NCBI GenBank assembly: GCA_023213315.1
Contig: JAKCPI010014425.1
Span: 1-64,000, forward strand
Length of the DNA stretch: 64,000 bases
Direction: 5' to 3'
Source of the DNA: Euborellia annulipes
Taxonomy: Eukaryota; Arthropoda; Insecta; Dermaptera; Anisolabididae
How positions within the stretch are numbered: the first letter of the stretch is position 1; the number at the start of each line of letters is the position of its first letter. Under the pieces are notes generated by a model that did no database searches, had not been told where the DNA came from, and worked only from the letters and a program-made list of their open reading frames with translations. The position numbers and the translations under genes are program-made. Shown here in pieces: positions 35,271 through 45,628 of the stretch.

Positions 35271-35826
35271 CTAGTCGTAAAGCCCGCCTTCGGCGGGCTT
35301 TCCCTAGCCAGGGGCTGCGCCCCCTGGACCCCTGCTCGCCTTCGGCGAGCAAGTTTATTCCCAATTTGGGATATTATATATGCAAGTGTTAAGATGTTAA
35401 GGAAGGGATCTTATATTCAAGCGAGGCGAGGGTACCGATTGGGAACAGCACAAAAGGGTCTGTTTATGACTGTTTAAAGGGTCAGTCACCTCTCTTCGTT
35501 TTTCAACTGATGCGTAGCCCCCACCCCCAGCCCATAGTCAGGTAGAAGCTGTTTCTCAGAGCAAAAATGACGCTCTCTAAGTTCTAGCCAACTTGTTGAT
35601 TTTGTGTTCCCATATTGAAGAAATTTGAATATAATTAATTTTCCAAAACATTTAAGAAGATTCAAATTATTACTACGTTACTCCCAGAGCCATATACTAT
35701 ATGTGTACTTAATTTCAAATGGATTCATTGAAAATTGTGGATTTCTATAGAATATATACATACATATTTACATACATATTTTCCCATTTCATTATATATA
35801 TAGATATTCATTTTTATATATATAGA
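35271..35826 (-). mobile_element. Helitron-type element with TC...CTAG ends
   Basis: On the minus strand it starts TCTATATATATAAAAATGAA after an A and ends with the hairpin AAGCCCGCCGAAGGCGGGCT (35281-35300), then TTACGACTAG before T. That is the canonical Helitron signature: 5' TC, 3' hairpin about ten bases before CTRR, insertion between A and T. 556 bp, no Rep/helicase gene, so non-autonomous. It lies tail to tail with 34715-35266, 4 bp apart. Confidence 0.8.
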
Positions 35827-36439
35827 TGAACAAAAGTAAAAAAAAAATCAGGCAATAGACGTTGTCACATTAAAAGACCACCGGCTGTGTAGACGACACA
35901 GCCAACATAGAATTTTTTTTATCTGACGCCACCCTGTAACTAAAATTAATGAACAAATTTTTTTTAAATTTTTTTGAAACAGTTTCGTCCATAGCTGCTA
36001 CGTGCGATACCCGCTTTAATATGTAAGTTGATCCTTTCATGAAATAAAAGAAAGAAAAAATTAAAAATAATTTCTTTTTATTTATTCCATCTCTAAATTT
36101 AATATCATTTTCCATTTCTTTTCTTTTATTAAATAAAAACAATTTTTTTTTTTTTGCAAATGTTTCTTTTATTTACCATCTAGCTGTTGATAATGCATCT
36201 TGAAGGAATTTCAAATTAAGATTTATTTACTTTTTAACATTTTCATTTAATAAAATCTTGCTTTTCCTTTAATTAAATTATTAGATTCTAAACGCATGCT
36301 AAAACGATACGTGCGCAATAATCTTATAAAAAAGTGGAAATAATTTTAAAAGAATTTAATTAAGTGAGCGGATAATTTAATTTCAATGATTATGTAATGA
36401 GTGTCTTTTTTATTTATTTCCGGATGCTGGTCTCTTTTT
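35827..36439. other. Unassigned stretch
   Basis: 35850-35910 shares CACCGGCTGTGTAGACGACA with the hAT interior at 21358-21420. The rest is AT-rich. Confidence 0.4.
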
Positions 36440-37165
36440 ACTTTCTCTTACCCTATATATGAAATATATAGAGAGAAAGTATTGTATTCATGTCAAAAAT
36501 CCGATGTCGAGATTTTGATGGATATACACGTTTTGAGGTCCCCTGAATCCAAAAAAGTGGTTTTCGCGACATTGTCTGTCTGTGTGTGTGTGTCTGTGTT
36601 CAATTTTAAGCATGAAGGAATTGAGCTACGAGTTTGGAATTTTATATTAAAGTTAGGCACCCCCCCTAGGGCGTGAAAATAAGCTTTTAAACAAAATGGT
36701 CAAAGAGTACTACTAGTTCAATGAATAATGGAAATGGCTGTGATGATGATTGAATAAGGAAAGCTATGCTGCCCTGCTTTCCTTATTCAAAAAGTACTAG
36801 TACTTTATTGATGTACTTTTTCAGTTTTTTTCGATTTTCTCAAAATTCGCTCCAACGATTTTGCTTAAAATTCAAAAATCAATTATTTTTTAGATGCTCT
36901 TTAAAATGTATATTCTCATTTTGCTATTGAAATCTTCTGAAGCACACTTTACTTTTGTACTTTATAGAAGAGATAGGAGAAATTGTAACAAAATATCAAT
37001 ATTTTCCCATACTTATAAATTTTACATCTTGAAAATCGATTGTACCCTACTGTCGGAAACAAAATACATGTCGACACAAAAAATCTGGTATGACAAGCAC
37101 AGAACACAACTTTCGAATACCGAAGGTAAGAGAAGGTTGTGTGCTGTGCGATTAGTCACGCCGTA
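36440..37165 (-). repeat. Family A copy with an internal insertion
   Basis: Nearly complete minus-strand A from ACTTTCTCTTACCC to the degraded 5' hairpin at TAGTCACGCCG. An extra segment of about 70 bp (36716-36788) with the hairpin GAATAAGGAAAGC / GCTTTCCTTATTC interrupts the AGTACTAGTAC block. Confidence 0.85.
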
Positions 37166-37609
37166 TTTTTATACATTTTTATATACCAACAAACATAACA
37201 AATACAAATTGATCTAATTATTTGTAGCTAACTATTTCATAGTAGGTCAAGCGAGGCTTAAAAAAAAAAATTAATATTTTATAATTACAAAGGGGGGTAA
37301 AGTAAAATGAAAATATTCCCTTGGTATTTTTTTCCTTTGTTTAGTAAAATACTTTGTAAGAAAAATAAATAAATGGAGTTGGTTTAACATTTCCCTGGTT
37401 GTTTTCCGTAAATAAATGACTTGACTCTTCTGAAAAACGAGTCGATTCCTCGAGCCTTGTTAAAGAGTTATGTTTAGTTATATTCTTAAATAATGTGATG
37501 TATATATCTTACTGAACCAAAGGAATTTGATCTCAACAAAAGTTTAAGAAATAAAAATTCTTTAGTAAAAGTAAATTTATTAGCATATAAAATTACTATC
37601 TCAAAAACT
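37166..37609. other. Unassigned AT-rich stretch
   Basis: Nothing supported. Confidence 0.4.
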
Positions 37610-38415
37610 ATTAAGCTTACGGAGCTGTGGTTTGTCTTCAATTGTTTGAAATTTAATATACTTTAAAAATTATAAAAACTACTAATGTCAAAAAGCCCAT
37701 AGTTATTAGTTTTTGAATTAAACTGCAAAAACTGAAAAAATGTCCGAAAATTTTGAAGTTTTTCTAGTATTACGCAGGTAGCACAACTTTTTTTTGATTG
37801 AAAAATGTGGTTTCATACTCCCTAAGGGGTCCAAATAACATACCTAAAATGCAGCGTTACTTCTCGTTTTGCGAATTTAATGTCGAATTTGACTGGACTA
37901 TTACTGCAATTTTTTTTTTCGATTACAAGAGAACTACAAGGGTTACTGACCCCATACTGCGCTTAAATGAAAGGTAATTAAATGTGCTAAAACTCAATTT
38001 ATCACAACTTTTCTCTAAGCTTGAGCGGTTAAGCCGATATATGGCTTTAAACATAAGGAAAACTAAAAATTGTAACATTTGTGAAAATCTTGTACATTTT
38101 TCTATCATCATATCTCAAAAACCTTTAGAGATATAGAGCTGAAGGTTGGCTTGAATTGTTTCAAATTTAATATACTTTCAAAATGGTATAAGCAACTAAT
38201 GTCAAAAAACCCATAGTTTTTTAATTAAACTGCAAAAACTGAAAAAAGTGCGAAAATTACGCTGTTTTTCTCGCATTACGCGGGAAGCGCAACTTTTTTT
38301 TAATTGCAAAATGTGGTTTCACACTCCCCTAAGGGGCCCAAATAACATAACAAAAATGCAGAAATTTTTTATGTTTTGCGATTTAAATGTCGATATTGAC
38401 TGGCCTATTAATACA
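37610..38415 (+). repeat. Tandem duplication, period about 507 bp
   Basis: A block of roughly 300 bp occurs at about 37615-37915 and 38125-38415, aligned at AAACTGCAAAAACTGAAAAA (37720 and 38227), CTCCCTAAGGGG and CAAATAACATA. By eye about 80% identical. No coding frame is shared. Confidence 0.75.
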
Positions 38416-38505
38416 ATTCAACGAGACGTTTCGGGTGAATTTTTGTAGGACTGAAGATGGGTAAATAAAATTCACCCGAAACGTCTCGTTGAATTGTATT
38501 AAATC
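38407..38505. repeat. Inverted repeat around hammerhead-like motif 5
   Basis: TTAATACAATTCAACGAGAC and GTTTCGGGTGAATTTT at the left are the exact complement of AAAATTCACCCGAAACGTCT, CGTTGAATTGTATTAA at the right, about 36 bp per arm. The right arm is the 3' half of the motif. Confidence 0.85.
38438..38500 (+). ncRNA. Hammerhead-like ribozyme motif 5
   Basis: CTGAAGA at 38451-38457, stem II GGGT/ACCC, GAAAC at 38478-38482 and GTC. Tail continues A/T-rich to TTTTTGGCTGCACCTGCTCC. Stem I pairing is weak here because the 3' part instead pairs with the upstream inverted arm. Confidence 0.5.
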
Positions 38506-39333
38506 GTTAGCTTCTATTTTTGGCTGCACCTGCTCCTTTTTCACTCAGCAAAGAGGTTCTCTATTAGAATTTCTTCATTATGTCTGGATTCTTTAATTTC
38601 TCGTTCAAAATTTTATTCTTTTACTCCTCGATAAGATTCAAACAATTTTTTTTTGATGTTTTTTCTTGTCTTAATTTCTATTTGTCTCTTTATTTTTTGT
38701 GTAAAATTAAAAATGATAAAAGCAAACGTGTTGAAATTTTTTTTTTTTACTTTATTTCTTTAGTAATCAAACTTAATTATAAGAAAAGTTTTTCATTAAA
38801 AGAAATTTCCATTATATTTTCTTTCTAAATGACGAGTCAACATCAATAAGTCCCCTATTAAGAAAAGACTCGATCAAACACGACTATTTTCTTTCCTCCT
38901 TTTGTTACAATAATGATGAGAAAGATTTTAATAAAAAACAATTCATTAAAACTTACAAACAAACTTTGAAATATTCAAGGAAAAACTTGGATAATTAATT
39001 TACCAACTTTAAATTTCATTTAAAGAAATCATTATGAAAATATTCCTAATAAATAAAAATTTTAATATTGTTATTTGTAAAAAAATAGACGTCATTTAAA
39101 ACTTCTTTTAGTTTAGTCTAATTCATTCACTGGTAATATTAAGACCAGGAGTTACCCGAGTTAAATGCTTCTCCCTAAATTAAAATTAATGACCCTAAGT
39201 GAAAATTAATCAAAGGCTGCAAATAACAAGACCAACTAAGGTTTACAAGCCACCTCAATTAAGAAGTTGTCTTTATAGAAGGAAGATATTGCCCATGTAT
39301 GTAATTTTTTAGTTTATAATTTCATTAGGACTA
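38506..39333. other. Unassigned AT-rich stretch
   Basis: ORF at 38580 is Phe/Lys-rich low complexity. Nothing supported. Confidence 0.4.
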
Positions 39334-39609
39334 TATGCTTTACCACAACGAGAAAGGATGGAAGACAGCACAGTCATTTCGCGATCTCAACGATCTTTTT
39401 GGCGAAGGAACAATAAGCGAAAGACAATGTGGTTTTCTACCTTCAAGTCTGGTGATACCAGCTTGGAGGACAATTCAGGAAGAGGTATCACCAGACTTGA
39501 AGCGGGAAAACCACATTGTCTTTCGCTTTTTGTTCCTTCGCCAAAAAGATCGTTGAGATCGCGAAATGATTGTGCTGCCTTCCATCCTTTCTCGTAGTGG
39601 AAAAGCATA
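39334..39609. pseudogene. Inverted duplication of a mariner transposase fragment
   Basis: Both strands encode MLYHNEKGWK.../MLFHYEKGWK... then AQSFRDLNDLFGEGT and SERQC, the N-terminal DNA-binding region of a mariner transposase different from the one at 23757. Left arm 39334-39459 and right arm 39484-39609 are each 126 bp and differ at about 8 positions, around a 24-bp loop. The frame shifts at the same place in both arms (about 7 bases lost after QC; WFSTFKSGDTSLED continues in another frame on the left), so both derive from one already-broken copy. A transcript would fold into a near-perfect hairpin. Cannot code for a functional protein. Confidence 0.9.
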
Positions 39610-39764
39610 ATATGACGAATATGAATATGATTTTCATCAATTGAACAGGGAAGAATATTTTTTCTGAAAAAAAAAAGTAAATGAAAGGTTAATTTTTGAC
39701 AACAAAAAACGCTCCAATATAAACAGTGGATAATTATGAATCAACCTAATAATAACACTGGTCG

Positions 39765-39962
39765 GCCCTCCGGCTTGGTGTAGGTGCTGGCCTTGTATGC
39801 CAAGGGTCGCGGGTTATGTGGATACCAAATGGCTTAAATGCCTGAACTCCAAATAAATACGAGTATACATTATAGAAATAGTTATCGTTTAAAGACTTAT
39901 ATGGCCTAAGTTGCCGAAAATACTGTATGGGTGTGTGTATGAGTGTGAGTGTTAAAAAAAAA
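39765..39962 (+). mobile_element. SINE S inserted in a TIR
   Basis: GCCCTCCGGCTTGGTGTAGG head, a deleted B-box region, CCAAATGGCTTAAATGCC, ATGGCCTAAGTTGCCGAAAA and GTGTGAGTGTTAAAA tail. The flanking ACTGGTCG (39757-39764 and 39963-39970) is the target duplication and is part of the host TIR. Confidence 0.85.
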
Positions 39963-40541
39963 ACTGGTCGACAAAAATGAACTTTTTTCTTTCACAAGAA
40001 TAAAACTTTTTCATGCTGAATTCAAATATCATTTCAATTTTGCACCATCAAGCACAGTTTTAGAGATATAGAGAAAAGATTTTTAAGTTTTTTTTGCTTT
40101 TGGCACCCCTAATGCAATTTTTACCATCCCTAATTTCAAAAAACATATATTTACGATATTCTATAGTTCCGTGGCTTACCAAAAATCATTCATTCGTGAA
40201 AATCTGTTGATTATTATTAACAAAATAATTGAAAAAAATATATACCAGTTATAAGTTTATTCCTATGAAAAAAAGCGCCTAAAAGATAGATAGATAGGCA
40301 GCTAAAGTGTTTTTTTTTTTTTTTTTAACATACTTTGATAACTATTTTGTTAATAATTTCGTTTATAATCAAGAGATTTTCACGAATGAATGATTTTTGG
40401 AAAGTTAAAGAACTATAGAATATCGTAAATATATGTTTTTTTAAATTAGGGATGGTAAAAATTGCATTAGGGGTGCTAAAAGCAAAAAATAGGAAAAAAT
40501 TCGATTTTTCTAAACTTTTAGCTTTTTGAGGCACGTCTAAA

Positions 40542-40781
40542 CAAGGGCGTCCGCAGGATTTTTTGCAGGGGGAGGGGGCAAGTCACTTCCAGATAAGTTA
40601 AAAAAAACGTACTTTGATATTAATAATGTTATACATCTCTTAGTATTTAAAGCTTTCTCACCGCAGCAAGGTGGGAAAGGTTTTTTTGTATTTTTTTTTG
40701 ATTTTATACTTTTTTTGTATCATTTTAATGTGTCCAGGGGGGGCGAGTCGTCTGGTTGCCCCCCCCTGCGGACCGCCCATG
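40542..40781. mobile_element. Family C hAT-type MITE, 240 bp
   Basis: Ends CAAGGGCGTCCGCAGG / CTGCGGACCGCCCATG with G and C runs inside, flanked by a perfect 8-bp duplication CGTCTAAA (40534-40541 and 40782-40789). Non-coding. Confidence 0.88.
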
Positions 40782-41014
40782 CGTCTAAATGACCTCCGGC
40801 TAGGCTGAAACCCAAAATTTATATATTTTTTATATCTTGAAAATTCAAAATCAAAGTAGTTTTAGAGCACATTTTCTATTAAAATTTCTTTTTCTCTATA
40901 TCTCTAAAACTGTGTCTGATAGAAAAATTTTAACTACATATCTGAATTCAGTATAAAAAAAATGTACTAAATTCACTAATCAAATTTCTTGTGAAGAAAC
41001 CTTGTCGACCAGTG

Positions 41015-41462
41015 TAATTTGTAATAAATATCCTATGGTGGGGCAAAATTATAAATAGGAAATATTATTTCATCATTCGTCTAGTTGTAATAATACGTAG
41101 TTTCAAATAAATGTATATTATATGTTAAAATAAAATATACCATTACGATAGTAGGCCTATATAATATTTTAATGGTTCGTCCTTGTTTATAATTTTCAAA
41201 TAATTTATAGCCTAAAATAAAATTAAAATTTATTATGTATATTATAATAAGATTTAATGTTTTTAAAAATAATCATGTTGAGTTTCATAATAACTCTAAT
41301 TTAATAGACATTAAATTATTTGATAACATTTTAATTTTTATGAATATGTTTACAGGTTCTCATTTTTTAATGTGCCAAATGAGTAAAAATATAATTTTAA
41401 ATAATAGAATTTTTAAATGAAAATTAAACTAATGTATATGATATAGATGAATGTTTATTCTC
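41015..41462. other. Unassigned AT-rich stretch
   Basis: Very AT-rich; the 61-codon ORF at 41235 is low complexity. Confidence 0.4.
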
Positions 41463-41985
41463 AAAAACGGCTCTAACGATTTTTTTCAAATTTAAAATAT
41501 ATACCATTCCCGGCACCAATATGAAATTGCGCTAAATCTCATCTTTGGGAAAATTCGAGTACTAGTACTTTACTGATGTACTTTTTTTAGTTTCTCAAAA
41601 TTCCCTTTACCGATTTCTACCAAATTTTAAATATTTACTATATGTGATATACAAAACAAATTACGTTATGTCTCGTCTTTGGGAAAGTACTAGTACTTTA
41701 CTGAAGTATTTTTTTAGCTTTTTTCACTTTTTTGCAAATTCGCTTTAAAGATTTCTTTCTAATATTTGAATTTTGCTATTTCTGGGATATAAAACAAAGT
41801 ACCATTGATGCCGTCTTTGGGAAACTACTAGTACTAGTACTTTACTGGTGTACTTATTTAGTTTTTTTTAATTTACTCAGTTCGCTGTGATTTATTTCAA
41901 ATTTTAAGTACCAATATGAGGTTAAGCTAGGTTTTGTCTTTGGGGTACTTCGAGTACTAGTACTTTACTGAGGTATAATACTTTT
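41463..41985 (+). repeat. Short tandem array derived from the A core
   Basis: Four units share ACTAGTACTTTACTG (starting at 41561, 41689, 41833 and 41956; spacing 128, 144 and 123), each preceded by CTTTGGG and followed by a T-rich stretch and CAAATTTTAA. The shared block equals the CATCAGTAAAGTACTAGTAC segment of A in reverse. A single related unit is at 18130. Confidence 0.8.
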
Positions 41986-42829
41986 TTAGTTTTATCAAAA
42001 GAAAAAACCACCGAACTCCAGCTCGGTCATCCCAGAACTAAAATATAAACCGTATCGGGATTACCGTAAACTGGTATATCTAACCAATAAAAGCTAAATT
42101 CATATTCTTGATTGTAATTTATTTATTAATTTTAAAAAGAAATATAATGATTGATTGATTTTCATGTAGTAGGCCTATCCGTCCTTGTTTCAAAAACTAA
42201 TGAAAATAATTAGTTTTAATTCGAAGTAATGCATCAACATCGGTGCAGTTCATTATAAACAATCTCATGTTTGCAATTTATTCTGAACAAGCGATCGCAA
42301 TTAAAATTTAAATAGTTTCAATATGGACATCATTGGTCTCTGAAAGTTCAAAGCCTGTCAGGAGAAATATGATCAAAACACAATCATTATTTTACATTAT
42401 TCATCCCTGATTACATAATTTATCAAAACTCTCAGCGCATAAATAGACAAAATCATCCGGATTATCTGACACTTCCGGATTATCTCGTCATAAAATAATT
42501 AAATTTTCTCTTTTATTTGAGATTGAACTAATTGATTTGAAATCCTTTTTATTTAGCCGAGATAAATTTTAACTGACTTCGCTTTGATTTAATATTCAAA
42601 TCATAAAGATTACCGTAGCTTTTTTGTGACAGAATTAACTTGAAAGATTTAACAAAAGTAAAAAAAAATGGATTACCGGGACAAATCGGGGCTAAGGCCG
42701 GTTTCCCACGAGGCGGATTTGAGGAAACTAGTTTATTTAACTAGTCGCCTGGAAATTGACTGCCTTCTGAGAGGCAACTTAGGGGCCGGGCGGATTCCAT
42801 TCATTTTCTACAATGCATACGTTAAATAA
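41986..42829. other. Unassigned stretch
   Basis: No repeat match. 42690-42800 is less AT-rich. No exon supported. Confidence 0.35.
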
Positions 42830-42990
42830 ATATCTCAAGAACCAAAAGAGCTATGAGGTTGAAATTTTACATTTAAGTAAGGTACCCCATGGGACATGAA
42901 ACGGTGCATGCACCCATGTACGTGCATGCATGCACGCACCTCCGCGAACGCACGCACACGCACGCTGAAACTTAAAATCCATATATACGG
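42830..42990 (+). repeat. Diverged A-like fragment with GC-rich simple repeat
   Basis: GAGGTTGAAATTTTACATTT and AGTAAGGTACCCC resemble the A block before its microsatellite. The following GTGCATGCACCC...GCACGCACACGCACGC is a purine-pyrimidine simple repeat in the same relative position. Confidence 0.45.
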
Positions 42991-43374
42991 GTATTATATT
43001 AATAATTCTCTGTATATTTTTAAGGGGTGTCGCCTTAAAAAAATCCAGATAATTCAAAATAAGAGCCGCTTTAGAGCACATTTTAACTTGACAACTTGCA
43101 TTTCCTAATTAGATAAAAGTGTCGCAAAAATAAGCACAATCTCCCTCGGACGGACCTTGGTATAAAAAGAAAACACTCACACTCAGACACACATCACTGT
43201 CAAAAAGTTGACAACTTAGGCCAATTAATTTAATAATAATAGTATTTATATAAATAGTTAAAAATGAATTATATTATTACAAAAATAAAGGAATTAGATA
43301 AAAGTGTCGCAAAAATAACCAAATTTCTTAACCTAATTTTTTTTGTGTTGTATCGAGATATATATTTATTAATA

Positions 43375-43490
43375 CAGTAGAACGTCGCTTAACGAGCACC
43401 TCTCATAACGAGTAATTCGCATAACGAACAAACCAAATTGTTAAAGAATGACTCGCTTAACGAGCGACGTTTCGCATAACGAGTACAAAA
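43375..43490 (+). mobile_element. Tigger/pogo-like terminus
   Basis: CAGTAGAACGTCGCTTAACG after TA is the classic end of Tigger-type elements. Several CATAACGAG/CTTAACGAG units follow. Only the left end is visible; no transposase nearby. Confidence 0.7.
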
Positions 43491-43664
43491 CACCGGCTTC
43501 GCATTGTCAGCATAGGAGGCTATTTAGACCGAGCCTATTGATTTCAATTGATTGGTAGCCAATCTAATGAAAAGCTCTTGCCTTATGAAATTAGTTAAAA
43601 ACACATCATAAAATATGATATAATAATTCTTTCATTTGTGTATAATGTATTTTTAACTAATTTC

Positions 43665-43725
43665 TTAAAGTCAAAAAGAAGGCAAGCCAAGAGATATTGC
43701 CGAAACGTCGCCAATAAACAATTTC
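43665..43725 (+). ncRNA. Degenerate hammerhead-like motif
   Basis: Stem II GGCA/TGCC, GAAACGTC and CGCCAATAAACAAT are kept, but the CUGANGA half is lost (CAAAAAGA at that place). Decayed relative of the other motifs. Confidence 0.3.
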
Positions 43726-44643
43726 CGTTGTATGTAGATTTCCTTGCTCGGCGACGAGTCGCTCCTGCGACTCTTGGTATAGCATTCTATGCCCAATACT
43801 GTTTAATATTAAAGAGAGTTTATACTAATCATTTTCTAATTAATTATTTTTATCAGATTTCATAGTTATAACATATATTGTCACTTTAAAAATCCAATAT
43901 TGTGAACATTTAAATGATTTGTATTATGATAAATATAATCAATAAATCAACAAATTATTCAGGAATTTTTTTTCCGTATAAAATTTATTTTCAAAAAGGT
44001 TTTTTTTAACTATGTTGAATGAAAAGGAGAAAAATAGAGTGAGTTCAAAAGAGGAAAGGAAAGATAAAATGCCGGCAAGTGAATGAATGTTATCGTCAAA
44101 CTGTAGACCTCACTTATCAAGTCACTGATTTCTTAAAGAAATCTTTTGGGAAGTGAATTATTTGTCCGACTTTTTTTTAATACAGTATATTCAAAAATAG
44201 AGTAAGAGGAAGTAATAAGTTAGAGAATAAAATAATTTTCATTATTGTTATGATTATATGCAATTAACACATTCAAAAAAAGATAAATAAGAATCTTGTA
44301 ATTAGAAGTTTTTTTTCTTTTTTTTTGTTGCTGACTTACAAAGGCAAACAACTTTTATTTTTTAGTCTTTTTCAGTATCTGAGACCATTTAGACTCCAAC
44401 ATAATTAAACGAACCCCTGACCCTTAAGACAAGAAGAAATAACTTTACATTTGTACTAACGTTCAAAGGCAAGGCAAAAAAAAGGTAAAATGAAAAAAAA
44501 GAACAAAGAAAATTTTAATTATGTTTACGACCAACTCTTTCATCTCTTTTTTTTTTTGTTTAGCGTAAACAGCTAGATCCTACAGGGTGGCCTATCCGCG
44601 CTTGCAGGCAAATGCGTCGATTATGTGATTTTCGAAAATAAAT
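43726..44643. other. Unassigned stretch
   Basis: AT-rich sequence with poly-T runs. Nothing supported. Confidence 0.4.
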
Positions 44644-44894
44644 ATCGACGCTCTCAGTTGAAAAGTGTCTAACTCCACTTTTTTCGAAATTCATTTTTTG
44701 TATTTTCTGTTGAAAAATATCATTCTCCTTATGCCCTGAACTGGGTAAGAGCGTAATTCAAATTTTTCAGTACGAAAAGTTGCCTCACGAAAAGAATTTA
44801 ACAGTGGCTCTAATAATGACAATGAAATGTTTTTTGGCTCTCCTGAAAAATCAACAAAAATGGAGTTAGGCACTTTGCTAATTAGAACGTCGAT
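44644..44894. repeat. Family E element, second copy
   Basis: ATCGACGCTCTCAGTTGAAA to TAGAACGTCGAT; about 95% similar by eye to 12643-12894. The TIR is better preserved here. No flanking duplication is obvious. Confidence 0.75.
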
Positions 44895-45042
44895 GTTATT
44901 TTTTCTTAACCCTTAATTAGGGGCTATTAGTGTATTTTTTATTGATTTCTACCCTTACTTTAGTGAGCTACAACATTTAAAATAACTTTATTTTATATGT
45001 TTATTAAAGCTTTTATGGTTTGTATTATTAGTATAATGGGAA

Positions 45043-45628
45043 TTTTTAATTATAGACCACATTTGTTAATTAATTATTTATTAAAAATAATATAAATACT
45101 GTACAATGATTACACTGCTTATTCTGGAATCATTTTCAAGTACTGTGCCCTTGCTCTAAGTCAACTAACTTCTAAGAAACACATTTTATATGCAAAATCA
45201 TCAGCACCATCTACAGTCATTCCTATAAAGTTAGACACCATCATTAGCACCATCTACAATCATTCGCATGAAGTTAGACACAATCATCAAAGCAAGTGTT
45301 TACATAAAAAGCATGATGGTAGCCTACAATAAGTTTTTTAAATTTGATTTGTTAACATTTTTTAACATTGCAACATCATGTTTCTTAAAAACACTTGCTT
45401 TGATGATTGTATCTAAATTCATGCGAATGATTGTAGATGGTGCTGATGATGGTGTCTAACTTTATAGGAATGACTGTAGATGGTGCTGATGTGATTGCAT
45501 ATAAAATGCACGTAGGTGTCCCTAAGAGAATAGTTCACTTGAGTCGGAGTACTTGCTGCAGAATAAGTAGTCGAAACTTTGTAAAGTATTTTTAATAAAT
45601 AATTAATATAAATGTGAACTATAATTAA
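45043..45628. repeat. Fold-back element of about 590 bp with internal repeats
   Basis: Outer arms AATTATAGACCACATTTGTT / AATATAAATGTGAACTATAATT and inner arms (CAGCACCATCTACAGTCATT against its complement at 45470) show imperfect inverted symmetry over most of its length. Each arm carries two copies of the CACCATCTACARTCATTC unit. The 63-codon ORF inside follows from this structure. Confidence 0.75.

Larger units (their letters stand above)
39756..41014. mobile_element. Inverted-repeat element hosting two insertions
   Basis: Ends CACTGGTCGACAA / TTGTCGACCAGTG, flanked by TAA on both sides (39753-39755, 41015-41017), possibly a 3-bp duplication as in PIF/Harbinger. Long inner inverted arms (for example CACGAATGAATGATTTTTGG at 40380 against 40170-40200). 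A SINE sits inside the left TIR and a C MITE inside the right half. No transposase. Confidence 0.7.

Noticed and set aside
34158..35274. ORFs of 63-83 codons around the Helitron palindrome
   Set aside because: Composition follows the hairpins and AT-rich sequence; products resemble no known protein.
41463..41985. CRISPR-like array
   Set aside because: Only four diverged units of more than 120 bp, AT-rich, in a eukaryotic transposon setting; no short identical repeats with unique spacers.
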